Below are positions 47,921-56,000 of a DNA stretch of 64,000 nt, piece by piece. The translations under genes and the position numbers were made by a program. Location: positions 1 to 64,000 of the forward strand of contig JAFQZM010000029.1 of assembly GCA_017405875.1 (NCBI GenBank), written 5' to 3'. Position 1 is the first letter of the stretch; the number at the start of each line of letters is the position of its first letter. Source of the stretch: a bacterium (lineage in GTDB: Bacteria; UBP6; UBA1177). Below the pieces are notes generated by a model that worked only from the letters and a program-made list of their open reading frames with translations, was not told the DNA's origin and made no database searches.

Positions 47921-47948
47921 TTGAATAAAACACTTTTCTAATTATAAT
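47921..47948 (+). promoter_or_regulatory. Sigma-70 promoter of dinD
   Basis: TTGAAT (47921-47926), 16 bases, TATAAT (47943-47948), about 28 bases upstream of the dinD start. I see no LexA-type CTGT-N8-ACAG palindrome around it. Confidence 0.75.
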
Positions 47949-47976
47949 ACCAACCAACTTTTTGGAGGTGATCAAT

Positions 47977-48837
47977 ATGGATAAAATGCAAATTGTAAAA
48001 ATTAAAGAAAATTTTGATGGCACGATTCACAATGTAGCGAATTCAGATGTCGAATTCTGGTATGCACGAGAGCTTATGCCATTATTGGGTTATGAGAGAT
48101 GGGAAAATTTTGAAAAAGCTATCAAGCGTTCAATGGACTCGTGCGAAACAGCCGGAATAACAGTTTCAGACCATTTTCGTGAGGTCACGAAAATGGTCCA
48201 ATTAGGCAGTGGTTCACAAAGATCTGTCAAAGATTACATGCTTACTCGCTATGCCTGCTACCTGATCGCTCAAAACGGAGATGTTAAAAAAGAGGAAATA
48301 GCCTTCGCTCAGGCATATTTCGCAGTACAGACACGGAAACAGGAGTTGATCGAGGAACGAATTTCATATATCGAACGGTCTGTAGCCCGCACAAAATTGA
48401 AAGAATCAGAAAAACGGTTGTCGCAAAATATATATCAGCGCGGAGTTGACGACATGGGGTTCGCCAGAATACGTTCCAAAGGCGATACAGCTTTGTTCGG
48501 AGGATGCTCGACACAAAAAATGAAAGAAAAATTGGGCATAAAGGAAAACCGCCCGCTGGCTGATTTCCTGCCGACACTGACGATAGCCGCCAAAAATCTT
48601 GCGACCGAAATGACAAATTACAATGTCGAAGAAAAGGATCTGTTCGGCGAAGGTGACATCACGACTGAGCATGTTCAAAACAACTCTTCTGTCCGTTCCA
48701 TGCTTGTGGATAGAGGAATAAAACCCGAAGAACTTCCTCCAGCCGAGGATATAAAAAAATTGGAAAGACGCACGACATCTCAAGACAAAAAACTGGCTGA
48801 AAACGCAGGCAAGTTACCGACTGACGAGGAAAAATAA
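47977..48837 (+). CDS. dinD: DNA damage-inducible protein D-like (BRO-N domain)
   Basis: A 286-residue protein starting at the ATG at 47977 behind GGAGGTGATCAAT. The N-terminal BRO-N domain has VEFWYARELMPLLGYERWENF and a later KDYMLTRYACYLIAQNGD segment; the C-terminal half includes YQRGVDDMGFARIRSKGDTA, as in E. coli DinD and DNA-damage-inducible homologues. In E. coli DinD is SOS-regulated and affects RecA filaments. Here it has no obvious SOS box and sits in a REP-flanked segment next to a RelB-like antitoxin, so it may be mobile cargo. Confidence 0.87.
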   Translation: MDKMQIVKIKENFDGTIHNVANSDVEFWYARELMPLLGYERWENFEKAIKRSMDSCETAGITVSDHFREVTKMVQLGSGSQRSVKDYMLTRYACYLIAQNGDVKKEEIAFAQAYFAVQTRKQELIEERISYIERSVARTKLKESEKRLSQNIYQRGVDDMGFARIRSKGDTALFGGCSTQKMKEKLGIKENRPLADFLPTLTIAAKNLATEMTNYNVEEKDLFGEGDITTEHVQNNSSVRSMLVDRGIKPEELPPAEDIKKLERRTTSQDKKLAENAGKLPTDEEK

Positions 48838-48870
48838 TTGTATCTCGCAAGTGGTGGTCACAGAATTTGC

Positions 48871-48940
48871 GACCTTGAAATTCCCCAATAAATTCAGGCT
48901 GTTTGTCGGAGTTCAGGTCCGCTCGCCCGCATTTTTTTGT
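48871..48940. repeat. ATTCAGGC...GTCCGCTCGCCCGC element
   Basis: Shares AATAAATTCAGGC and GTCCGCTCGCCCGC with the sequence at about 47730-47762, and loosely with about 49447-49480. It lies between the convergent dinD and antitoxin genes and ends in a T-run on the plus strand, so it could also serve as a weak terminator. Confidence 0.5.
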
Positions 48941-48970
48941 TTTAAAACAGATCCGAATGAGTTCCGGTTC

Positions 48971-49237
48971 TTACTTTTCGTCAAGTGCGCTTTTGAAAGA
49001 GGAATATCTTTTGTACTTTTCGGGATGCAGAAGCATTTCCTGATATTCGCCCAACGCGGCAAGTGTTTCCTCATTGGGAACTTTCGTTACAGGAAAAGGT
49101 AGGCTCTGTGTTCTGACAGCCTGCTTCAGAAAGATCGTGACGGCTGTCGTGAGATCCATCCCCAAATCAGCGAAAAGCAGCTGTGCACTCTTTTTCAAAT
49201 CGCTGTCCAAATTGATGTTTGTGCTCACTCTGGTCAT
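48971..49237 (-). CDS. RelB/DinJ-type antitoxin with no recognised toxin
   Basis: An 88-residue protein, started at the ATG at 49235-49237 behind GGAGGCAAACAAA. The N-terminus TRVSTNINLDSDLKKSAQLL followed by FADLGMDLTTAVTIFLKQAV is the ribbon-helix-helix domain of RelB/DinJ antitoxins; RTQSLPFPV is typical of the family. Such proteins normally neutralise a RelE/YafQ-type mRNA-cutting toxin encoded next door. Here no toxin follows: the 130 bases after the stop hold only repeats. It may be an orphan antitoxin or a remnant. Confidence 0.83.
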   Translation of the reverse strand: MTRVSTNINLDSDLKKSAQLLFADLGMDLTTAVTIFLKQAVRTQSLPFPVTKVPNEETLAALGEYQEMLLHPEKYKRYSSFKSALDEK

Positions 49238-49269
49238 TTTGTTTGCCTCCAAAACGTAAAAACAGCAAT

Positions 49270-49297
49270 ATTATGCTTGTTATATGTGTTTTGTCAA
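49270..49297 (-). promoter_or_regulatory. Sigma-70 promoter of the RelB-like antitoxin
   Basis: Minus-strand TTGACA (49292-49297), 16 bases, CATAAT (49270-49275), about 30 bases before the start codon. Confidence 0.75.
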
Positions 49298-49370
49298 TAT
49301 ATTACGCGCAAAAACCGCATATATTTATCAAAAAAATGGGTTGCTGAGCCTGGTCGAAGCAACAAGATGT

Positions 49371-49429
49371 CGTCATTCTGAGCGTGAGCGTTGAATCTCA
49401 GAGATCTTTCACATTCGTTCAAGATGACG
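49371..49429. repeat. REP-like palindromic repeat, copy 2
   Basis: A 59-base element that differs from copy 1 (47765-47823) at three positions, and is followed by the same GAGGGCGTGTGT tail. The two copies bracket dinD and the antitoxin gene. Confidence 0.85.
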
Positions 49430-49502
49430 AGGGCGTGTGTTTGAAAATACAGGCAGGTTTTGTCTGTCTCGCCCGCAGGTTTTTTTGAGGTTCAGCTTTC
49501 GC

Positions 49503-49544
49503 CGGATTTGAGTTTAGAAAAAGGTTGAAAATCCGTGTTTTTTT
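49503..49544 (+). terminator. Possible terminator facing the CRISPR array
   Basis: CGGATTT (49503-49509) pairs with AAATCCG (49529-49535) and is followed on the plus strand by TG and seven T's (49538-49544). The loop is long (19 bases), so it is weak. It would stop plus-strand transcription before it enters the array. Confidence 0.4.
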
Positions 49545-49551
49545 AGTGAGT

Positions 49552-50985
49552 TTTGAGAAGAGTAGAAATTTTAACGGTTTAGCAGCCCTTTTGTTCTTGA
49601 AAGGCAGTTTATTAATCTACAATAGTAGAAATTTTAACGGTTTAGCAGCCGCTTTGGGATTTAGAGGAGCAGAGGAAAATCTACAATAGTAGAAATTTTA
49701 ACGGTTTAGCAGCCTTTTAAAATTTCACCAAAAAGAGAAAAAATCTACAATAGTAGAAATTTTAACGGTTTAGCAGCCCATCTTCGATATTCTGAGCGTT
49801 CACAGATCTACAATAGTAGAAATTTTAACGGTTTAGCAGCCTCATACCAGCGGCGAGCGCATCATCTGCATCTACAATAGTAGAAATTTTAACGGTTTAG
49901 CAGCCGTATGACGCAATAAATCAGAGTTGGCTATCTACAATAGTAGAAATTTTAACGGTTTAGCAGCCTACACCGTCATCGTCGTAAGTGTCAACAATCT
50001 ACAATAGTAGAAATTTTAACGGTTTAGCAGCCGCCCCGGTCGAGAGTTCTTTTTCAATTCATCTACAATAGTAGAAATTTTAACGGTTTAGCAGCCCTTT
50101 CTTAGGGGGTGAACAATAAAACTTATCTACAATAGTAGAAATTTTAACGGTTTAGCAGCCCGAAAATCAGCGAAAGCAGTCAGCATGATCTACAATAGTA
50201 GAAATTTTAACGGTTTAGCAGCCGAATGAAACGGGCTTGCAACACGCATCTATCTACAATAGTAGAAATTTTAACGGTTTAGCAGCCGGCGCGATAGCCG
50301 AAATACGATACTTGATCTACAATAGTAGAAATTTTAACGGTTTAGCAGCCAAGCCGTTTGTCGTTAGTCCAAACTTCCATCTACAATAGTAGAAATTTTA
50401 ACGGTTTAGCAGCCAAAATACAGCCACGCGGAAAAATGCCCAAATCTACAATAGTAGAAATTTTAACGGTTTAGCAGCCGCACGAAGAAACAGTAGAAAA
50501 ATGCGCATCTACAATAGTAGAAATTTTAACGGTTTAGCAGCCATGAGGTGAAGAAAATGAACAGAGACGAATCTACAATAGTAGAAATTTTAACGGTTTA
50601 GCAGCCGACTGCTGCAATCTGTATGACACGGGATCTACAATAGTAGAAATTTTAACGGTTTAGCAGCCAAGAGAGGCGGAAAAACTCGCCGAACTTATCT
50701 ACAATAGTAGAAATTTTAACGGTTTAGCAGCCTTTATTTCACAAAAAAGTTGGATACTTATCTACAATAGTAGAAATTTTAACGGTTTAGCAGCCAATGG
50801 TTTTTTCAGGTTGTTCTTCTCTTATCTACAATAGTAGAAATTTTAACGGTTTAGCAGCCGAGATATTGCCGAAAAAACGGAATCAGATCTACAATAGTAG
50901 AAATTTTAACGGTTTAGCAGCCATGAAAAAATTTACTTTGTGGAGTGATATCTACAATAGTAGAAATTTTAACGGTTTAGCAGCC
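49552..50985 (-). CRISPR. Type V-A CRISPR array, 23 repeats and 22 spacers
   Basis: Twenty-three 36-base repeats with 22 unique spacers of 26-29 bases. On the transcribed minus strand the repeat begins GGCTGCTAAACCG and ends with the Cas12a-type handle stem-loop TCTAC-TATT-GTAGA-T. Repeats 2-23, counted from the left, appear identical. The leftmost (49552-49587) keeps GGCTGCTAAACC...TCTAC but has lost the GTAGA arm, as expected for the oldest, leader-distal repeat. This and the position of cas2 show that the leader is at the right end. No spacer obviously matches the window. Confidence 0.98.
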
Positions 50986-51262
50986 CCCTGTTTTCAAAAT
51001 GCGCTACAAACACATAATAAAATCAAGATGTTGCGAAACCAAATTTTGGATATCTTTTAGGGGGTGTATCCCATTAAAGATCAAAAAAAATCGTGCTAAA
51101 CCCTTTGTTGAAGCGGTTTTGGATAAAAACCTGCTTTTTTGGGAAGACTGCGGTTTGCTAAAAACCTATTCTATTCTCAGTTGTGAATGAACCGTCGATT
51201 TTTACTACTAAACCGCGAGACCGAACCTACATATTTTATGAAGCGAAGTCAAGACCTCATCA
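50986..51262 (-). promoter_or_regulatory. CRISPR leader
   Basis: An A+T-rich 277-base noncoding stretch between the first repeat and cas2. It carries the probable array promoter at 51014-51042 and two short pieces matching part of the repeat in reverse orientation: TGCTAAACC at 51094-51102 and TACTAAACCG at 51205-51214 on the plus strand. On the minus (transcribed) strand these read as antisense to the crRNA repeat, and the first is followed by a run of T's. Confidence 0.75.
51014..51042 (-). promoter_or_regulatory. Putative CRISPR array promoter
   Basis: Minus-strand TTGGTT (51037-51042), 17 bases, TATTAT (51014-51019). Transcription would begin about 20 bases before the first repeat. Confidence 0.55.
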
Positions 51263-51535
51263 TCACAAATACACGATATCCTGGTCTCGATGAATAGCAT
51301 TTCCGTATTTTTTCAGTTTCACCGCGGAAACATCAAAAATAATAACGCTGTCACCGCCTCCGAATTTTCTGGAGTATTCATCTTCAATTTTGAGGACAAT
51401 ATTATCCATGACTCTGTTGGAATTATTTACCTCGTAAACAGAATATTGAAGACGGATCGCACCGTTTCTTGTCAGCATTTTAGCAAATCTGCAGCGAAGC
51501 TTGTCATCGCTTATGTCATAACTTATCACCAGCAT
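51263..51535 (-). CDS. cas2: CRISPR-associated endonuclease Cas2
   Basis: A 90-residue ferredoxin-fold protein: LVISYDISDDKLRCRFAKML with the conserved first-strand Asp, then IRLQYSVYEV and VIIFDVSA. Cas2 dimers bridge Cas1 dimers during spacer acquisition. The start ATG shares one base with the TGA stop of cas1, so the two are translationally coupled. Confidence 0.95.
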   Translation of the reverse strand: MLVISYDISDDKLRCRFAKMLTRNGAIRLQYSVYEVNNSNRVMDNIVLKIEDEYSRKFGGGDSVIIFDVSAVKLKKYGNAIHRDQDIVYL

Positions 51536-52515
51536 CAGGCACTGAATTCAGGATAGTTTGTTATCGATTTTTTCTGCATGAAACAGCGATAATAATCCTG
51601 CACATACTTGAAAACTTCCATTTTGTAAGGAATCAGTGCGTCGAAAAAGACGCGGTAATAATCCTGGTTCTTTTCCAACTTCAAGAAATATTCACCCTTG
51701 CGGCAGTTAAAATCTTTTTCCGAGAATTGCTTGCGGTTAAATGCTGTCCGCACAGCCTTGTCCACAATACAGCGAAACGGCTCCATAATATCGCAGACAA
51801 GCGATTTTCGCTTAAACCAAGTCCGGTGAAAAATGCCGACATAAAGATCGAAACCGAACATTCTTAAAAAAGATTCAATGTAGTTGAAAAGTATCGTGTA
51901 TCCGATATCAAGCGTGACATTCATGACATCGCACTTTGTTCTTGGTCTCCTCGCGACCCAGTTCTGATTTTGAAAGTATGCCGAGAAATAGAGTTTGGAA
52001 GCCGCACCTTCGCATCCCATCAATTCAGAATAATCTTCGATATTTTCAACGTTTTTCATAATTGTTGACAACTGCGACTTTGCCTTTTCGGTAAGCTCGT
52101 CCTTTTTCCTTGTATCCTGCAAATTTTTAATTTGATTGGCGATCTTGTTTGCAACAATGATTTTTGCGATCGAGATGTCGTTTTTATCGAATTGATACTG
52201 TTTCTGGTGAAGCAAAAAATTCGCTTCGGCATAGTTTGCCCAAAAGAAAACAGCTCTTAAATTCGGTTTCATGACAACTAGCGAAACCCCGTATTTCTGG
52301 CACTTTTCAATCAACGGCGTGGTTATATGAATATGACCAATGACAAAAAGAGCCAGAATTTTTTGAAACGGCATTTTTGTTAAAGTTTTGGTTCCATCGG
52401 AATTTTCCACTTCTTCCTCAAGCAGCAGTTCCCCGTTGGAAACACGCAGATTGCGCTTGTTTACGCAGTTGATAACAAAAATTGTTCTGTATTCCAGATC
52501 TTTATGAGTAAACAT
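51535..52515 (-). CDS. cas1: CRISPR-associated integrase Cas1
   Basis: A 326-residue integrase of spacer acquisition, read from the ATG at 52513-52515 (MFTHKDLEYRTIFV). An upstream in-frame ATG would overlap cas4 by a further 150 bases with an improbable sequence. It has the beta-rich N-domain (NLRVSNGELLLEEE), then KCQKYGVSLVVMKPNLRAVF, and the helical C-domain (GCEGAASKLYFSAYF, NVTLDIGYTILFNYIES, VGIFHRTWFKRKSLVCDIME), which hold the conserved Glu and His of the active site. It overlaps cas4 by 14 bases. Confidence 0.95.
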   Translation of the reverse strand: MFTHKDLEYRTIFVINCVNKRNLRVSNGELLLEEEVENSDGTKTLTKMPFQKILALFVIGHIHITTPLIEKCQKYGVSLVVMKPNLRAVFFWANYAEANFLLHQKQYQFDKNDISIAKIIVANKIANQIKNLQDTRKKDELTEKAKSQLSTIMKNVENIEDYSELMGCEGAASKLYFSAYFQNQNWVARRPRTKCDVMNVTLDIGYTILFNYIESFLRMFGFDLYVGIFHRTWFKRKSLVCDIMEPFRCIVDKAVRTAFNRKQFSEKDFNCRKGEYFLKLEKNQDYYRVFFDALIPYKMEVFKYVQDYYRCFMQKKSITNYPEFSA

Positions 52516-53068
52516 TTTCCATTTCCGTTTTGTCGCAAAGGTTACAATAGATACAATGCTCGCATTTGTTCGGGTTCGGCGTGAAATTCTGCGCAGGGTC
52601 ATAGTTCCTGAAGCGGGTAATAAACTCTTCAAACTCTTTTTCGTCCTCAGAATTTGGCATATCAACAGGAATCATTTTATTTGTGGATATTTCATAAAAT
52701 GCAATGCTTTCAACCTGATAGCCCATTTCACGCATACAAAACATCTGTGCCCAAAGTTGATAGATTTGCCCCTGAAATATCTTTTTCAACTGGTATTTCC
52801 GTTCTATCAGCCTTTTTTCTTTTACCTTGTACTGATCGATTTTTCCCATGATACCGAAGCGCTCAGAGTAAACAGGCAGAGATAGCAGAACATCGGAACG
52901 GTTGGTTGAAGTTTTATTGTCCGTAGCCTCGTGGGCCAGTTTTCCTCTTGTCTGAGGCGATGCATGATACATCGTCTCATCTGTCTCCATATAGACATTA
53001 TGAAGATATATGGAATAAGGACAAAAGATGAAATCATTTAATGTGGAAATTGAAATATACTCTTCCAT
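52502..53068 (-). CDS. cas4: CRISPR-associated exonuclease Cas4
   Basis: A 188-residue RecB-like nuclease. A first Cys (Cys16, in FIFCPYSIY) and a C-terminal cluster CEHCIYCNLC (Cys169, 172, 175 and 178) form the iron-sulfur site; the nuclease motifs are KIDQYKV, ERKYQLK and QIYQLWAQM. In type V-A systems Cas4 trims and selects protospacers by PAM. Its ATG shares one base with the cas12a stop, and cas1 overlaps its end. Confidence 0.93.
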   Translation of the reverse strand: MEEYISISTLNDFIFCPYSIYLHNVYMETDETMYHASPQTRGKLAHEATDNKTSTNRSDVLLSLPVYSERFGIMGKIDQYKVKEKRLIERKYQLKKIFQGQIYQLWAQMFCMREMGYQVESIAFYEISTNKMIPVDMPNSEDEKEFEEFITRFRNYDPAQNFTPNPNKCEHCIYCNLCDKTEMENVYS

Positions 53069-56000
53069 TAGCCTTTTTTACGAGCTTCTTCCTGAACGAA
53101 CGAAAGCCATGCTACATTTTTTATTGGTTCAATTTTGAATTTTTTCCAGTCGCTTCCTTCAAACTGCTTGATCTGACGAATAAGCCAAAGCCCTTTTCTC
53201 GCAATATTGTAGGCTCCGTTTGCGTCTGCATCCTGCGGAAGAGTTTTGTCGGACTTCCTGCTGTCAAAGTGATTGCCGTTTTTATCGGCGACAGGAGAAA
53301 TCAGATAATCGGTTGAACTGTTCGTGATGCTGTTTCTCATCTGCACCGTCAATTTGAACAGATAAAGCAGTCTTTGGAAGAAATCTTTGCTTGTCTGCCT
53401 TACAATTTCGGCTTTAAGATCGCTGTTCAATGCGATTTTATAAGTCTCGAAATGCTTTTTGAATTCGAGTGTCAGATCGATTTCACGATTATCCCAGTTG
53501 TGATTTTTCTTTTCATTTCTGAAAGTTTCGATTCTTGAACCGATTGTGCAGACGCTCCATTTTGTCTGAGAATCTCCTGCTTTCACAGTGAAATTTTTAT
53601 AGTCGAAAGCAAACTCAAAATGATCTTTTTGCGGATTGTAGCAGATAGAATCAAACTTTGAGAAGAAATCCTTTGCCTTTTCGATGGATTCATAGCGCGT
53701 ATTAAAGAAGTTCACAAAACCTGTGACGGGGTCGATTTTGCTTGTATTCCAAGCCGGAACATAGAAGAGCATCCCGCTCTGTTTTCCTAATTTCTTGAAG
53801 CTCTCGAATTTGCCGGTTAACTGATATGCATGGAAAAGTCCGCCCGGCTCATTCGGGTCTTTCACCTGTTTGTCTACAAGGAAATTCAATTTGTCGATGA
53901 GCTTCTTTTCAAACTGCTCATAGACACTTTTTTCAACCTTCTGGCGACCGCGCATAAAGCCAGCGTTGAGATCTTCAAGAACAACAATCGCTTTGTATTT
54001 TATCATCAGCTGCGAAATTTTATGAATGACCTGACTGAGATAGCCGCTCTTTAAATCTTTAATGTTTTCAACTGATTGCCAGCTTCTGCGTGCAGCGTCT
54101 CTTTCTTTTTCCCTGTTATCAAGGAGTTTATGATAATCTGTGCGGTAATCATATTTGTTTTCACTGACGATTTCATTGAGTGAGATTTGTTCCTTTATGT
54201 TTCCGTTAAGGTCGATAACTGTTACATAGAGCAGATTCCTTTCACCGCGGTCAATTCCAATAATGTTCAGATCATCAGACTCTTTGATATAGTCGCAGAC
54301 AAGAGCGTTTATATTGTCACGATTTCCGGCTTTGAAATTGATCGTCATCGGCACATGGAATTGAAACTTATCTAAGGAATAGCGGCGGTCTTTAATGATT
54401 GGATATGCAAATTTATCTTTCAATTCTGTGTAGTGGTGACCGTGTTTCTGAATTTCATCATTATAGGTTATTGATTTCTTACGGAAGAAAACTTCAGCTT
54501 CGCCGTTGAGTTTGTAAACGACATCTTTAAGGTTGCTGCTGTCAAAAAGCATTCTCCAGTATAGCGTGTGTATATTCGGAGTTCCTTTGCTGTAAGAGGA
54601 AAAATCCTTGTTGTAGATCTGGAAAAGATAGAGTTTTCCCTCGTCAACGAGCTGATTGATATATGATGTTGATACGTTTACAAAGGAGATTTTGTATCCC
54701 TGCTGCTCGACCTCGCGATAAAATTGACTTATATCTTCATAAGATGAGGTGTCTGAAAAATGGAAGTCGAAATCTTGCCAGTCCTTATTCTTCCTGAGGG
54801 ATTCCTTCATGAAGTTGATCCATTTGCGGAGATCTTCCGGCTTAACATTCGGACCTTTCTTGAAAGTCTCTTTCTTTCTGATTTCTAAAATTTCATCACT
54901 CGGGGCGAATTCGTTGATGCGTGATGCTGCAAAGAAAACCTTGGGAAGCATTTTATTCGGACCGGGTAGAAGTTTATAAACCATTTTTTCATAGCAGTCG
55001 CCATCTGATTTTATCTCTTTAGAAGCAAAGATTTTGTTGTTATTTTTGTCCATGATTCCGAGATAATACATGCCATCCTTTCTGAGAAGAACACAAGTGT
55101 TGTCTGACTCTTTGTTCAGATCCCAGCCGTTCAAAAGAGTCGAATTTTTAAAGTTCAGCTTGATCTTTTCGGTCGAGTATGGCTTTCTCGTTAAATAGTT
55201 GCGGACTTTGTTGTATAACAGTGTAAAATTATTAAAGTTTTCATATAGCGGAGAAAATTCGCCGTAAAACTCGGCATTTTTGTCTGATTCGGTTCCCGAG
55301 CCGACCAGAGGTTTCACAAATCTTTGCAAATCCTTGATGGCATCAAGAAAATTCTTGATTTTTTCAACATTCTGCTTGTCGGCAGCAAGTTTATTGCCTT
55401 CTGGATAACTGCAATTCAAAAGGTCGCGAGTGTTGAGATATTGCTTTGAAATTTCAGCAAGCAGGTCGTTCCGGCTATTTTCAGGCTCGCCGCAATTCGC
55501 AAAGTATTGATCAACTCCTTTTTCTTCACCGGCTTCCTTGAGACATTCGTTGATAAAACCAATCGAATAGCTCTCCGCATTCGTCATCTTTTTGATGCGC
55601 TCTTCATACTTTTCAGCCTTTTCTTTGCTTTTTGGCGGATTGTTGCGTTTGAACCATTCCTCGATCGCATTGGGAATAACCGCATAAGAACCGAACATCT
55701 GCTGAGAAATGTTTGTAAGCTGCAAATCGTTGCTTATGTAAATTGTTTTAAGGTCAAAATCTCCAGTTCTTTTCAGAAGCCTACGAAGATTCCCGAAAAA
55801 ATCGACTTCTTCGCTGTTTAGCTCTGTGTAGCATTTTTGAATTTGTTCCAAAACTTCATTATCTGAAACAAAAGCCTCCGGAATCCATGAAAAAGCATTT
55901 CGGTCACTTAAAATCTGCTTAAAAAGCGGCTTGAATTTCGGAAGACGATCCTTTTTCTCGCTCTGCTGCTGGTTATAAAGGTTTATGTATTCATTAAGAC

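Larger units (their letters stand above)
47620..47976. other. Noncoding region upstream of dinD
   Basis: About 357 bases without a gene. It holds the element with AATAAATTCAGGCGG and GTCCGCTCGCCCGC (about 47730-47762), the REP-like palindrome at 47765-47823, the CGAGGGCGTGTGTG tail at 47822-47835, and the dinD promoter at 47921-47948. A 63-codon open frame across the repeats appears spurious. Confidence 0.7.

Noticed and set aside
50797-51060. An open frame with repeated IYNSRNFNGLAA
   Set aside because: It is a reading of the CRISPR repeats themselves and has no ribosome site.
50986-51262. A tracrRNA for the CRISPR system
   Set aside because: Cas12a processes crRNA without tracrRNA, and the antisense matches are only 9-10 bases.
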